In this document: positions 7,197 to 20,101 of the stretch, piece after piece
Position numbering within the stretch: the stretch's first letter is position 1
How the letters are laid out: every line of letters begins with the position of its first letter
Source: Gammaproteobacteria bacterium
GTDB lineage: Bacteria > Pseudomonadota > Gammaproteobacteria > Steroidobacterales > Foliamicaceae
Length of the DNA: 63,099 nt
Assembly (NCBI GenBank): GCA_026708965.1
Contig: JAPOTY010000004.1
Span: 1-63,099 of the forward strand
Direction of reading: 5' to 3'
Notes under the pieces: generated by a model
Told to the model about the DNA's origin: nothing
Databases searched by the model: none
Seen by the model: only the letters and a program-made list of their open reading frames with translations
Made by a program: the position numbers and the translations under genes

Positions 7197-8675
7197 CTAT
7201 GCCGCCCTGGGATACAGCTCCGACAGCGGCACGCTTTGCCCGTCGGGCCGCACGATACGGCAGTGTTCGCGGCGCAGCAGATGAGGCTCGGCCACGCCGC
7301 AGGAATGGGCAATGATCTTGAGCTCCTCTTCGACGCGGCGCTGATAGTTGGCCACGCTCACCGCCTTGCTGGGGGGATTCAGTCCCCGCTGAAGGCGGGG
7401 GTTGTGGGTGGTGATTCCGGTGGGGCAGGTGTTCTTGTTGCAGCGCATCGCCTGTATGCAGCCCAGCGCGAACATGAAGCCGCGCGCCGACACTGCGAAA
7501 TCGGCGCCGGCGCACAGCGCCCAGGCCACCTCCGTGGGCGTCACCAGCTTGCCGCTGGCCACAACCCGCACCCGGTCGCGCAAGCCGTGCCGATTCAGGG
7601 CATCCACAAGGATGAAGAGGCTTTCGGCGATCAGCATGCCCACGTTATCCATCAGGGGCATTGGGGCCGCCCCGGTGCCGCCATCGCCGGAATCCACGGT
7701 GATGAAGTCCGGAGCGCTGTCGGGGCCGCGCTGGTTGATGAGCTCCAGCAGCTCGTCGAGCCACTGCGGATTGCCGATCACGGCCTTGTAGCCGGTGGGC
7801 TTGCCGCCGATATCGCGGACCCGGTTGATCAGGTCCAGAAGCTCCCCGCTATTGCTCACCTCCCGGTGCCTGTTGGGGCTTATCGCATCCTGACCGGGAC
7901 GAATGCCGCGAGCCCAGGCGATCTCCTTGGTCACCTTCCCGCCCGGCAGAATTCCGCCCTTGCCCGGCTTGGCGCCTTGGCTGAGCTTGATCTCGATCAT
8001 CTTCACCTGCGGCTCGGCGCCGATCCCCTTCAGCCGCTTCTCGCAAAGTTCGCCGTCGGGCGTGCGAACGCCGTTCTTGGCGGTGCCGAACTGGAACACC
8101 ACATCATTGCCGGCCTCCAAGTGCCAAGGAGAAAGCCCGCCCTCGCCGGTGTTCATCCAGCATCCGGCCATCGCGGCGCCCTTGCCCAGCGCCATCACCG
8201 CCGGCCTGGATATGGCGCCGAAGCTCATTCCGGAGATATGAAAAATGCGGTTGGTCGTGTAAGGATTCGGCCCGTTCGGCCCCACGGTCACCTCCGAAGT
8301 ATCCCGGCATTCCTCATCCAGAAGGCTGAAAGGCGCGTTGACGAAAATGGAAGTGCCCGGCAGGCGCGTTTCCCGGGTGGAGCCGAAGGCCACCGTCATG
8401 GAGCCGGCGCTTGCAGCGCGTTCCACCCAGCCGCGCTGGGCCCGGTTGAAAGGCAATTCCTCCCGGTCCATGGCAAACATGTACTGCCGCATGAACTCGC
8501 CCAAGGACTCGAAAATAGGCCGGAACCGACCGATAACCGGGTAGTTGCGGCGCACGGCGTTGCCGGTTTGCGCCAGATCCACGAACAGCAAAACGAACAC
8601 AACAAGGAGCGTTGTTCCAACGGCCACAAGGAATAGGCTGGCCAAGACATGCAAGGCCTGATCAACAAAGTGCAT
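7197..8675 (-). CDS. FMN-binding glutamate synthase family protein, membrane-anchored
   Basis: A 492-residue stand-alone homologue of the FMN/Fe-S synthase domain of glutamate synthase. An N-terminal TM helix (SLFLVAVGTTLLVVFVLLFV) anchors it. The domain shows SFGAISRPAVMALGKGA, FITVDSGDGGTGAAP and a cysteine motif C-IQAMR-C-NKNT-C for a 3Fe-4S cluster. It lacks the glutaminase domain, so it needs an ammonia source or does another flavin-dependent reaction (family knowledge). ATG 8675 was chosen over an in-frame TTG at 8684 because GAGG lies at a better distance from it. It is separate from gltBD at 12.9-19 kb. Confidence 0.88.
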   Translation of the reverse strand: MHFVDQALHVLASLFLVAVGTTLLVVFVLLFVDLAQTGNAVRRNYPVIGRFRPIFESLGEFMRQYMFAMDREELPFNRAQRGWVERAASAGSMTVAFGSTRETRLPGTSIFVNAPFSLLDEECRDTSEVTVGPNGPNPYTTNRIFHISGMSFGAISRPAVMALGKGAAMAGCWMNTGEGGLSPWHLEAGNDVVFQFGTAKNGVRTPDGELCEKRLKGIGAEPQVKMIEIKLSQGAKPGKGGILPGGKVTKEIAWARGIRPGQDAISPNRHREVSNSGELLDLINRVRDIGGKPTGYKAVIGNPQWLDELLELINQRGPDSAPDFITVDSGDGGTGAAPMPLMDNVGMLIAESLFILVDALNRHGLRDRVRVVASGKLVTPTEVAWALCAGADFAVSARGFMFALGCIQAMRCNKNTCPTGITTHNPRLQRGLNPPSKAVSVANYQRRVEEELKIIAHSCGVAEPHLLRREHCRIVRPDGQSVPLSELYPRAA

Positions 8676-8713
8676 CGCGCTCAAAACCTCATGGGCTCAT
8701 ATCGAGCCGCAGC

Positions 8714-8789
8714 TGGTGGGCCCGGCAGGATTCGAACCTGCGACCAAGTGGTTATGAGCCACCTGCTCTTACCACTGAGCTACAGGCCC
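8714..8789 (-). tRNA. tRNA with CAU anticodon, probably tRNA-Ile2
   Basis: A 76-nt cloverleaf with encoded CCA. The acceptor stem GGGCCTG pairs with CGGGCCC, the T-arm is GGTTCGAATCC, and the anticodon loop is CTCATAA. The D-arm and variable region (TTGGTCG) resemble E. coli ileX rather than initiator or elongator tRNA-Met, so a lysidine-modified isoleucine tRNA is the best guess. tRNA-Met is the alternative. Confidence 0.9.
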
Positions 8790-8884
8790 TCACGAATTTA
8801 CAGAGTATATCCCCACTCAAGCCTTGCGCAGGCATCAGCGGGGTGCGGGATGCGGAAGCGGCCGGCGAAGCCACCGCTTCCGCC

Positions 8885-9502
8885 CTACCGGGGGTTGCGT
8901 GTTCCCCGCGCCTTGATGACGGATTCCGGAGGGTAGGAGCGCGATAGCGCAGCGAGGCGCGCGCGAGCCTGAAGCTGAGGATCACCGGTCTTGGCAGCGT
9001 GAATCAGATCGTTCCAGAGTTGCGGCCTGTCGGTGAAGCAGGCGGCGAGGATCCTGTCCGCGTAGAGCGCCAGAACCTGGATATCCGCAAAACTCAGCTT
9101 CCGCAAGGAATCCCCGGAGGCGGCGGACCCGCCCATCCAGAGCGACGACAAACTATGATTCTGCTGCGCATCCTGAGTCAGCCAAGTCAATAGGGAAGCA
9201 GTGAATCTCTGTGCCGTAACCTCCACATCCTCGGCCAGGCGGGAACTTTCGCCCTCCCGGTCGTGGACCGCGGAAACCTCCGCCGCGGCTTGGCGCGCGG
9301 CAGTCACCAGAAGCATGGGCACCGTCGCCGCGGCATCGCGCTGCGACGGCTCCAGTTCCGCAATCCTCAGGCACATCTCCGCAGGCAATCCGTAGTAGCC
9401 GCCTTCGCGGCCCAAGACCTGCAGCGCTATCAGATCAAGGAAGCGCCGGTTGATTTCGTAGATCTCATTGAGCCTTTTACCCTCTCCACGCGCTTCTTCC
9501 AT
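8885..9502 (-). CDS. FlhD-like transcriptional regulator
   Basis: This 205-residue protein has an N-terminus (about 10-70, LNEIYEINRRFLDLIALQVL then GLPAEMCLRIAEL) aligning by eye with FlhD (LL..IYDINLSYLLLAQRL...LGINEEMA..L). A second segment near 136-168 (LSFADIQVLALYADRILAAC...LWNDLI) resembles the FlhD C-terminal part, and an insert lies between the two. FlhD normally joins FlhC as the flagellar master activator. The divergent neighbour at 9714 is FlhC-like, which supports the call. It is nearly twice the length of FlhD and no flagellar gene is nearby, so its targets are unknown. Confidence 0.55.
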   Translation of the reverse strand: MEEARGEGKRLNEIYEINRRFLDLIALQVLGREGGYYGLPAEMCLRIAELEPSQRDAAATVPMLLVTAARQAAAEVSAVHDREGESSRLAEDVEVTAQRFTASLLTWLTQDAQQNHSLSSLWMGGSAASGDSLRKLSFADIQVLALYADRILAACFTDRPQLWNDLIHAAKTGDPQLQARARLAALSRSYPPESVIKARGTRNPR

Positions 9503-9713
9503 AGCCTCCTCCTCACATTGAGCCGCGCACTCCTGCCCTCCCTATATGCCGACAGGATGCCGATCCGGCCGAATTTGGACCACTGCATGGCGACCGTCAC
9601 GGGCCGACTGCTATTGAGACAGCCTGCGGGATGCGTATCAACCCCAAAAAGGCAGCGAAAATACCCAATTTTCGGGTTGCATTTTGGATACAGACTCGCT
9701 ACATAGTTACAAC
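9503..9713. promoter_or_regulatory. Divergent intergenic region of the FlhD-like/FlhC-like pair
   Basis: These 211 bp separate two divergently transcribed regulator genes and must hold both promoters. The segment before the FlhC-like gene is AT-richer than its surroundings (around 9650-9713) and includes a run CCCAATTTTCGGGTTG with a short inverted repeat. No promoter can be assigned with confidence. Confidence 0.4.
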
Positions 9714-10283
9714 ATGCGTGTAACGCAAAGCCGTTATGCGGGGGAGTTGAACCGATTCGAATTGGCGATGCGGATGCTGCGCCTGCAAGCGCGCACCGGC
9801 ACCATCGCCCGTTACACGGGGCTGTCGAACGACCGGATACGCAAGGCTTACGCCAACTACGTGCTTGAGCACGGCCACAACAAGTTGCCGCGGCGCAAGC
9901 GCGGGCGGCCGCCGAGCCGAATCGGCCGCTTCCTGAGCACGCCGCAAAGGCTTTCCGAATCCACAGTTCTGGCGACGCTCTTCATGCATGCCGGACTGCT
10001 CGTCCGCGACGAGAGGTCACGATGCCATGTTCCCCGGAATCTGACCCGGCTGATGATAGGGCGACGCCTTTGCGACGCCTACGACATGTACCGGACGCTG
10101 ATTCCGCAGGGACATATCAACCTGGAGGTGGCTGCCATGCTGCTGCGGGCGATCAGCGAGACCCAAGACCTGATCATGACCTTTTGCGGCGGCTGCCAGG
10201 CGGTTTATGTGCAGGATGCGTACGCGCTCGACTACGGTCGCGGGCCATGCTGCGACTGGGCGCCGCGGGGCGCGCAGTACTGA
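9714..10283 (+). CDS. FlhC-like transcriptional regulator
   Basis: This 189-residue protein is near E. coli FlhC in length (192). FlhC-like features in order are a helical N-terminus (ELNRFELAMRMLRLQARTGT), an HTH-like segment TGLSNDRIRKAYAN followed by a basic stretch KLPRRKRGRPPSR (58-69), a helical middle with ICDAYDMYR-like residues near 120, and a C-terminal zinc site CGGC (158-161) with Cys179-Cys180. FlhC usually has a second C-x2-C; here the last two cysteines are adjacent. ATG 9714 was chosen over TTG 9684 because the homology begins just after it. Divergent to an FlhD-like gene. Confidence 0.6.
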   Translation: MRVTQSRYAGELNRFELAMRMLRLQARTGTIARYTGLSNDRIRKAYANYVLEHGHNKLPRRKRGRPPSRIGRFLSTPQRLSESTVLATLFMHAGLLVRDERSRCHVPRNLTRLMIGRRLCDAYDMYRTLIPQGHINLEVAAMLLRAISETQDLIMTFCGGCQAVYVQDAYALDYGRGPCCDWAPRGAQY

Positions 10284-10335
10284 GCGGCTCGGCGCGAAGA
10301 GGCGGAACGTTCGGCGACGAACCGCCGCGGTCGAT

Positions 10336-11202
10336 TCAGGCTTCCCTTGCGGCCGCCGCCAGCTCGGCGACAAAGGCATCGAACGTTCGCAGCGGATGGC
10401 CGACCGCCTCCTCGGAAGCCGCCACCGCCGCCGCGTCCGCCGCCGGTCCATTCCTCTGCATGGAAAGAAGCATTTTCTTCAGCGATTCCAGCAGCCACGG
10501 AGCGATAAAGGCCTTGATCGGCTCAGCCCATTTCTCGACATCGTCACCGCCGTAGCGGACTTCGCGCCCGAAATAACGGGCATACACCGCAGCCGCGCCC
10601 GGACCGCTGATGGTGTCCGGACCGCATAGCTCGTACTCAGCGCCGGCATGCCCATCCTCAGTGAGCGCGCGAACGGCGCAATCAGCGATATCGCGGGTAT
10701 CGACGCGGTTCGTGCCGATCGAGCCGATGGGCATGGGATAGATGCCGTATTCGCGCACCACCTGCACAACGGAGAGGTCGGTCTGATTAAAGTAGCCGGG
10801 ACGCAAAATGGTGTATTCGCAGCCGCTTTCACGGATCGCTTGCTCAATGGGCAGCTTGCTGCGGCTGTGGGGAATGGGAGGCTCCTGATCGGGCCCCTGC
10901 ACCGATAGGAAAACGATCCGCCGGACGCCGGACGTCCGTGCCGCGCTCACCGCATTGAGCCCGCGCGCGGTCTCGGTTTCACCGTTGGCGGTAATCAGAA
11001 AAAGTTGATCGATACCGTCAAACGCCGCATCCAGGCCGGCGCCGGTCTCCAGATCCGCGATGGCACCGCTTGCACCTTGGGGAAGAGCGGCGAATTTCTC
11101 CTCCGAACGACTAAGGGCACGTACCGAATGCCCTTGCGCAATGAGAGCGGAAACGGTGGGGCGGCCAACATTTCCGGTGGCCCCGGCAACAACGATCGGC
11201 AT
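10336..11202 (-). CDS. NmrA-like NAD(P)-binding protein
   Basis: A 288-residue atypical short-chain dehydrogenase/reductase. The Rossmann glycine motif VVAGATGNVGRPTV is at 4-17, followed by ALSRSEEKF and LDAAFDGIDQLFLIT. The NmrA-type substrate region is YTILRPGYFNQTDLSV near 140. NmrA-like proteins range from quinone/NADPH reductases to redox sensors. MPIVVAG at 11202 was chosen because the frame upstream lacks family similarity. Monocistronic, with a 173-bp gap to the divergent gene at 11376. Confidence 0.85.
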   Translation of the reverse strand: MPIVVAGATGNVGRPTVSALIAQGHSVRALSRSEEKFAALPQGASGAIADLETGAGLDAAFDGIDQLFLITANGETETARGLNAVSAARTSGVRRIVFLSVQGPDQEPPIPHSRSKLPIEQAIRESGCEYTILRPGYFNQTDLSVVQVVREYGIYPMPIGSIGTNRVDTRDIADCAVRALTEDGHAGAEYELCGPDTISGPGAAAVYARYFGREVRYGGDDVEKWAEPIKAFIAPWLLESLKKMLLSMQRNGPAADAAAVAASEEAVGHPLRTFDAFVAELAAAAREA

Positions 11203-11375
11203 AGGCGGTAATTCCTTGTTTTCAAATATCCGGCAGTACATGTTATACGAGCGGCCCCGCCGACAGTTTCCCTGCATCTGTGGATACAGCAGGCCGGACG
11301 AGCGCCTTGCTTCCGCTTCTTTTATGCGGTGGCCGATTTGTGCGGCGCAGAGCCGCCGGGGTAGAATGAAGCGGC

Positions 11376-11672
11376 ATGACTGATGATCCCAACGCAATGC
11401 CTGCCGCCCGGCCATTCGAGATCGTTACTCTGGAACAGACCGAATCGCCCGACGGCTCGGAATCAGATGACTGGTATCGCTACGAACTGACTCAGGGCAC
11501 TACCACCATCACCGGCTACAAGCAGGGCGAGGCCGAAGAAGTGCGCGAAGAGGTCGCCAGCCTGGTTTCGCGCCTCAACGAACGCCGCGCCGGCAAAACC
11601 AGCCGGGTTCACCTCACACGCATCGGGCGCAAGAGTCAGCAGCGCGCGCAAGCTCCGGCGGGCAGCAACTGA
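11376..11672 (+). CDS. Small conserved hypothetical protein
   Basis: This 98-residue protein contains WYRYELTQGTTTITGYKQGEAEEVREEVASLVSRLNERR split over a beta hairpin and a long helix, a pattern seen in small unannotated proteobacterial proteins. It ends in a basic tail (RIGRKSQQR). No function can be given. It lies 63 bp before the HMG-CoA lyase gene and may share its transcript. Confidence 0.65.
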   Translation: MTDDPNAMPAARPFEIVTLEQTESPDGSESDDWYRYELTQGTTTITGYKQGEAEEVREEVASLVSRLNERRAGKTSRVHLTRIGRKSQQRAQAPAGSN

Positions 11673-11735
11673 CGCGGCGCCCGCGCATAGCGGCGCGCCG
11701 GTTCAGTGCGACCGAATAATCGTGGACGCGGATCA

Positions 11736-12674
11736 ATGAGCATCGATGTGCTAGTCAGCGAAGTGGGGCCGCGCGACGGCCTGCAAAGCCTCAAAGCCAT
11801 CATGCCCACAGAGGCCAAGAAGGCTTGGATCAAGGCGGAGGCCGAAGCGGGCGTGGCGGAAATCGAGGTGGGTTCCTTCGTGCCCCCCAAGCTGCTGCCG
11901 CAAATGGCCGACTGCGAGGAGCTGGTGCGTTACGCCGTCGCCATCCCCGGCTTGCAGGTCACCACGCTGGCGCCCAACCTGAAGGGCGTGGAACGGGCGG
12001 CCGCGGCCGGCACGCACAAGGTCAGCATTCCGGTCTCCGCCAGCGAAACGCACAGCCGGTCAAACGTCCGCAAGGATCACGCCGAAATGCTGGAGGAAGT
12101 CCGGCGCATCACCGAGATGCTGGACGGGCTTCCCAAGGAGCGCCGCCCCATTTTCGAGGCTGGTATTGCCACCGCGTTCGGCTGCACCATGGAAGGTCCG
12201 GTGCCCGAAAGCAAGGTGCTGGAACTGGCCCATGCGCTGGTGCAGGCAGGCTGCAAGGAAGTGGGGCTATCCGACACCACCGGCTACGCCAATCCCGCCC
12301 AGATCCGGCGCCTAGTGCGCCTGGTGCGCTCCGAGATCGGCGAGGAAAAGCTCACGGGAGTGCATCTGCACAACACCCGCGGCTTGGGACTGGCCAATGC
12401 CATGGCGGCGCTGGAAGAAGGCATCACCACCCTGGACAGCTCGCTAGGCGGCATCGGCGGCTGCCCTTTCGCCCCCGGCGCCAGCGGCAATATCGTCACC
12501 GAAGACCTCGTGTTCATGCTCGAATCCATGGGGCTGAACACCGGCATCGACCTCGACCGCCTGCTGAAAGTGCGCCAAGTCGTAACCGCTGCGCTGCCGA
12601 CCGCCGAAATGTACGGCTTCACCCCCGAAGCCGGCCTGCCCTTAGGCTTCCATCCCGGCTGGGGCACCGCTTAG
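11736..12674 (+). CDS. mvaB: Hydroxymethylglutaryl-CoA lyase
   Basis: This 312-residue TIM-barrel lyase cleaves HMG-CoA to acetyl-CoA and acetoacetate in leucine catabolism and ketone metabolism. The family motifs are present: EVGPRDGLQ near the start with the metal and catalytic Arg-Asp, FGCTMEGPVP, SDTTGYANP, VHLHNTRGLG with metal-binding histidines, and GGCPFAPGASGN containing the active-site cysteine. ATG 11736 begins 8 residues before the first motif and is preferred over GTG 11706. The acyl-CoA dehydrogenases at 0-2.4 kb could belong to a related pathway but are not linked. Confidence 0.93.
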   Translation: MSIDVLVSEVGPRDGLQSLKAIMPTEAKKAWIKAEAEAGVAEIEVGSFVPPKLLPQMADCEELVRYAVAIPGLQVTTLAPNLKGVERAAAAGTHKVSIPVSASETHSRSNVRKDHAEMLEEVRRITEMLDGLPKERRPIFEAGIATAFGCTMEGPVPESKVLELAHALVQAGCKEVGLSDTTGYANPAQIRRLVRLVRSEIGEEKLTGVHLHNTRGLGLANAMAALEEGITTLDSSLGGIGGCPFAPGASGNIVTEDLVFMLESMGLNTGIDLDRLLKVRQVVTAALPTAEMYGFTPEAGLPLGFHPGWGTA

Positions 12675-12718
12675 CAATATCCATGAGGCGGCGCTAACCC
12701 TTCAGCCCGCCCGCTCAA

Positions 12719-12845
12719 GCCCATTGCTTGCCCCTCCCTCGCGGGAGCGTCTGGGGCAGGGTGAGCGCCGATGTCCCGGCGCGAACCAGCCGAGCCCCAT
12801 GGATGGGTTCATGCGTCTCCCGCGAGGGAGGGGCAAGCAATGGGC
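12719..12845. repeat. Palindromic element copy 3, perfect 29-bp inverted repeats
   Basis: Arms 12719-12747 and 12817-12845 are perfect 29-bp inverted repeats (GCCCATTGCTTGC... with an inner end CTCGCGGGAG) around a 69-bp centre. The centre next to the right arm is the reverse complement of window positions 11-34. It lies between the convergent HMG-CoA lyase and gltD genes, where a strong hairpin could end transcription from both sides (inference). Confidence 0.85.
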
Positions 12846-12867
12846 GAGGAAGCCCGGGGCCGCTGCT

Positions 12868-14376
12868 TCAGGGGAGTTCGGTTGAGCCCATCAGGAAGCG
12901 ATCGATTTCGCGGGCTGCTTCGCGGCCTTCGTTGATGGCGTTCACGATCAGTGACTGCCCCCGTCGGCAATCGCCGGCCGCGAACACGTTTTCCGCGTTG
13001 GTGCGGTACTTGCCGTACTCCGCCAAGTAGTTGCCGCGCTGATCGTAGTCCAGTTCCAGCGCGTCGGAAACCTCGTGCTCAGGGCGCACAAAACCCATGG
13101 CCAGAAGCACCAGGTCGGCCGGCCACTCCCGTTCGCTGCCGGGCACGCTCTCGAACTTGCCGTCCTTCAATTCCACATCGACGGTGCGAATGCCGGCAAG
13201 CCGCCGCCCGCCGCTCCCCGTCCCGTTGCCGCCGCCGGCGCCGGCGCGCCCATCGGAACGCGCCACGAATTCCGTTGACGAAATCAGGTAAACGCGCGGA
13301 TCCTTGCCGAATTTGGCCGCGGATTCCTGATGGCCGTATTCGGTGCGGAAAATCACCGGCCAAGTGGGCCAGGGATTATGCGCCGCGCGCGTTGCCGGCG
13401 GCTGCGGAAGCAGCTCGAAATTAACCAGGCTCTTGCAGCCGTGGCGAAGCGCCGTGCCGATGCAGTCGGTGCCGGTGTCGCCGCCGCCGATCACGATCAC
13501 GTCCTTGTCCTTCGCGGAAATATAGTTGCCGTCGGCGAGATTGGAATCGAGCAGGCTGCGGGTATTCCGGGTCAGAAAATCCATCGCGTAATGCACGCCG
13601 TCGAGATCGCGCCCCGGTATGGGCAGATCCCGCGGAACGGTCGCCCCGGTGGCTAGCAGCACGGCATCGTACTCCTTCGCCAGCTCGCGCGCGTCGATGG
13701 AGCCGCCGCTGCCGTCGCCGACCGGCGCGTTCACGCGGAACTCCACACCTTCCTCGCGCATCAGGCTCAAGCGCCGCTCGACGATTTCCACCTTGTCGAG
13801 CTTCATATTGGGGATGCCGTACATTAAAAGGCCGCCGATGCGGTCGGCGCGCTCATGGATCACCGCCGTATGGCCGGCCCGGTTCAACTGTTGCGCTGCG
13901 GCCAGTCCGGCGGGCCCGGAGCCGATCACCGCAACGCGCCGTCCGGTGCGGCGGGACGGCGGCTCCGCGACGATCCAGCCCTCCTCAAAGCCCCGGTCGG
14001 CGATCGCCATCTCGATATCCTTGATAGTGACCGCGGGATCGGTGATGCCCAGCACGCAGGCGCCTTCGCAGGGCGCCGGGCATACCCGGCCGGTGAATTC
14101 AGGGAAATTATTGGTCTTATGCAGGCGGTCGAGCGCTTCCCGCCACTGGTTCCGGTAGATGAGGTCGTTCCATTCCGGGATCAGGTTATGGATCGGGCAG
14201 CCGTCGTTCGACTGGCAAAACGGCACTCCGCAATCCATGCAGCGCGCGCCCTGTTTGGCGAGCCGCCCAGCATCGGGTTCGGTGTAGATCTCCCTGAAGT
14301 CGCGCAAACGCGCGTTGGCATCGCGATACGGCGCCGCCGCGCGCGCGTACTCCATGAACCCCGTGGCCTTGCCCAT
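12868..14376 (-). CDS. gltD: Glutamate synthase (NADPH) small subunit
   Basis: The 502-residue beta subunit transfers electrons from NADPH through FAD to the large subunit. The N-terminal Fe-S ligands are in [10 protein letters not shown] and [11 protein letters not shown] (42-65). The FAD site is [18 protein letters not shown] near 148 and the NADPH site is [17 protein letters not shown] near 290, ending with [11 protein letters not shown] glycine-rich insert ([16 protein letters not shown]) near 385 is unusual. It follows gltB by 11 bp in one operon. Confidence 0.96.
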   Translation of the reverse strand: MGKATGFMEYARAAAPYRDANARLRDFREIYTEPDAGRLAKQGARCMDCGVPFCQSNDGCPIHNLIPEWNDLIYRNQWREALDRLHKTNNFPEFTGRVCPAPCEGACVLGITDPAVTIKDIEMAIADRGFEEGWIVAEPPSRRTGRRVAVIGSGPAGLAAAQQLNRAGHTAVIHERADRIGGLLMYGIPNMKLDKVEIVERRLSLMREEGVEFRVNAPVGDGSGGSIDARELAKEYDAVLLATGATVPRDLPIPGRDLDGVHYAMDFLTRNTRSLLDSNLADGNYISAKDKDVIVIGGGDTGTDCIGTALRHGCKSLVNFELLPQPPATRAAHNPWPTWPVIFRTEYGHQESAAKFGKDPRVYLISSTEFVARSDGRAGAGGGNGTGSGGRRLAGIRTVDVELKDGKFESVPGSEREWPADLVLLAMGFVRPEHEVSDALELDYDQRGNYLAEYGKYRTNAENVFAAGDCRRGQSLIVNAINEGREAAREIDRFLMGSTELP

Positions 14377-14387
14377 CGCGCTTGCGC

Positions 14388-18984
<4,597 letters not shown>

Positions 18985-18998
<14 letters not shown>

Positions 18999-19029
18999 CT
19001 AGCCGATCCTCAAACCGAGCGCCGCGCCA
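18985..19029. repeat. Leader repeat shared with cobT (gltB copy)
   Basis: This 45-bp segment spans the first codons of gltB, the ribosome-binding site (GAGGATCGGCTAG before ATG on the minus strand) and about 30 bp of leader. It matches 36943-36987 at the start of cobT at 41 of 45 positions. Both proteins consequently begin MTAR. Confidence 0.8.
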
Positions 19030-19394
19030 CCCCGTTCCGGGCCGGCTACGCCGCCGCCCCGTGACACGCCGTCAAAATAAGCGTTCGCTTGCTGGGCCCT
19101 GGTGCAAGCGCTTCCCGAGCGCTGGCGCAGCCCTCGCTGCGCGCCCGCAACTGATCCGCCGCAGGTGGCCTGAAATGCAAGCAAACCGGCGCTTCGCGCA
19201 GAAGCGCCAACTAGCTAGTCTTACAAAAAGCAGCGGATAAATCAAATTCGGCTCGGGCCCGCGTGCGCTTCGCTGGCAGCAGCACCGCCAATCGCCCGCA
19301 GCGCATCAGACTCCTTCGACGGCCATTTCTGCTAGCATTATTTGATGGCGAAGTATCCCGTCGCGGGGCTTGCAGCCAAGTAGGAGGCATCAGA
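19030..19394. other. Intergenic region between gltB and the toxin-antitoxin operon
   Basis: This stretch of about 365 bp lies between divergent transcription units (gltB leftwards, antitoxin rightwards). It must contain both promoters, but none is clear by eye. A strong ribosome-binding site (AGGAGG, 19382-19387) serves the antitoxin. No gene is supported here. Confidence 0.5.
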
Positions 19395-19652
19395 ATGAGC
19401 ACCAGCATCACCGTTCGCGATATTGATCCCGGGGATAAATCATGGCTTCGGCGCGAAGCGCGGCAGGTTGGCGTATCGATGGAAGAGCTGGTCCGGCGGC
19501 TGATTCGCGAAAAGCGCACCAAAACCGAGCACCGTCCCAAGCCATCCGAGGCCTTCGCGCGGTATTTTGGAGAAAAGCACGGCATCGAGCTTCCACCGTC
19601 GGCGCGCTATCCCTGCAAGCCGCTGTCGTTTTTCAATGAGGGCGAGGAATGA
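19395..19652 (+). CDS. FitA/VapB-like antitoxin
   Basis: This 85-residue protein has an N-terminal ribbon-helix-helix fold (SITVRDIDPGDKSWLRREAR...VSMEELVRRLIRE) that binds the operator, and a C-terminal tail that would block the partner toxin. ATG 19395 has AGGAGG 8 bp upstream. Its stop overlaps the toxin start by 4 bp (ATGA). Antitoxins of this type repress their own operon as a complex with the toxin, so the transcript that also carries the restriction enzyme may be autoregulated (inference). Confidence 0.88.
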   Translation: MSTSITVRDIDPGDKSWLRREARQVGVSMEELVRRLIREKRTKTEHRPKPSEAFARYFGEKHGIELPPSARYPCKPLSFFNEGEE

Positions 19653-20098
19653 CAGCGCCGGTCGCATGGCTGATTGATACGAACGTAGTCTCTGAAATGA
19701 TGCGGCCTCGGCCTGCCCCCCGCGTCGCCTTCTTTCTGGATTCCATCGCCGAGGAGGGCCTCGGGATTGCGACTATTACCGTTTGGGAGATACTCAACGG
19801 CATTGGCCGTGTCGCTCCCGGGCCGCGTCGACGCAGCTTGGCTGACCGGTTCCAGGACCTTCTCGACGAGCTATTCGAGGATCGAATCATCGAATGGACG
19901 CTGGCCGATGCCCGCGCTTGCGCGCGAATCATGGAGGATAAGCGTCGGCGAGGCGAGGCGCTGGACGACCATGTGCCTGACGCCTTCATCGCGGCAGCCG
20001 CTGCGACCCGAGGTCTCGCCCTAGTCACGCGGAATACTGGCGAATTCCGCAATACCGGCGTCAGCACCGTGAATCCTTGGGAATACGCGCCAGGCTGA
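19649..20098 (+). CDS. PIN-domain toxin, FitB/VapC family
   Basis: A 149-residue PIN-domain ribonuclease. The acidic active-site residues are recognisable: Asp in WLIDTNVVSEMMRP (about 10), Glu in TVWEILNGIGR (about 48), then Asp in DDHVPDAFIAAAA (near 107-112) and a C-terminal LVTRNTGEF. Such toxins cleave tRNA or rRNA when freed from the antitoxin. It overlaps the antitoxin by 4 bp and ends 3 bp before the start of the restriction enzyme gene, so all three genes are likely one operon. Confidence 0.92.
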   Translation: MTAPVAWLIDTNVVSEMMRPRPAPRVAFFLDSIAEEGLGIATITVWEILNGIGRVAPGPRRRSLADRFQDLLDELFEDRIIEWTLADARACARIMEDKRRRGEALDDHVPDAFIAAAAATRGLALVTRNTGEFRNTGVSTVNPWEYAPG

Positions 20099-20101
20099 TT
20101 G

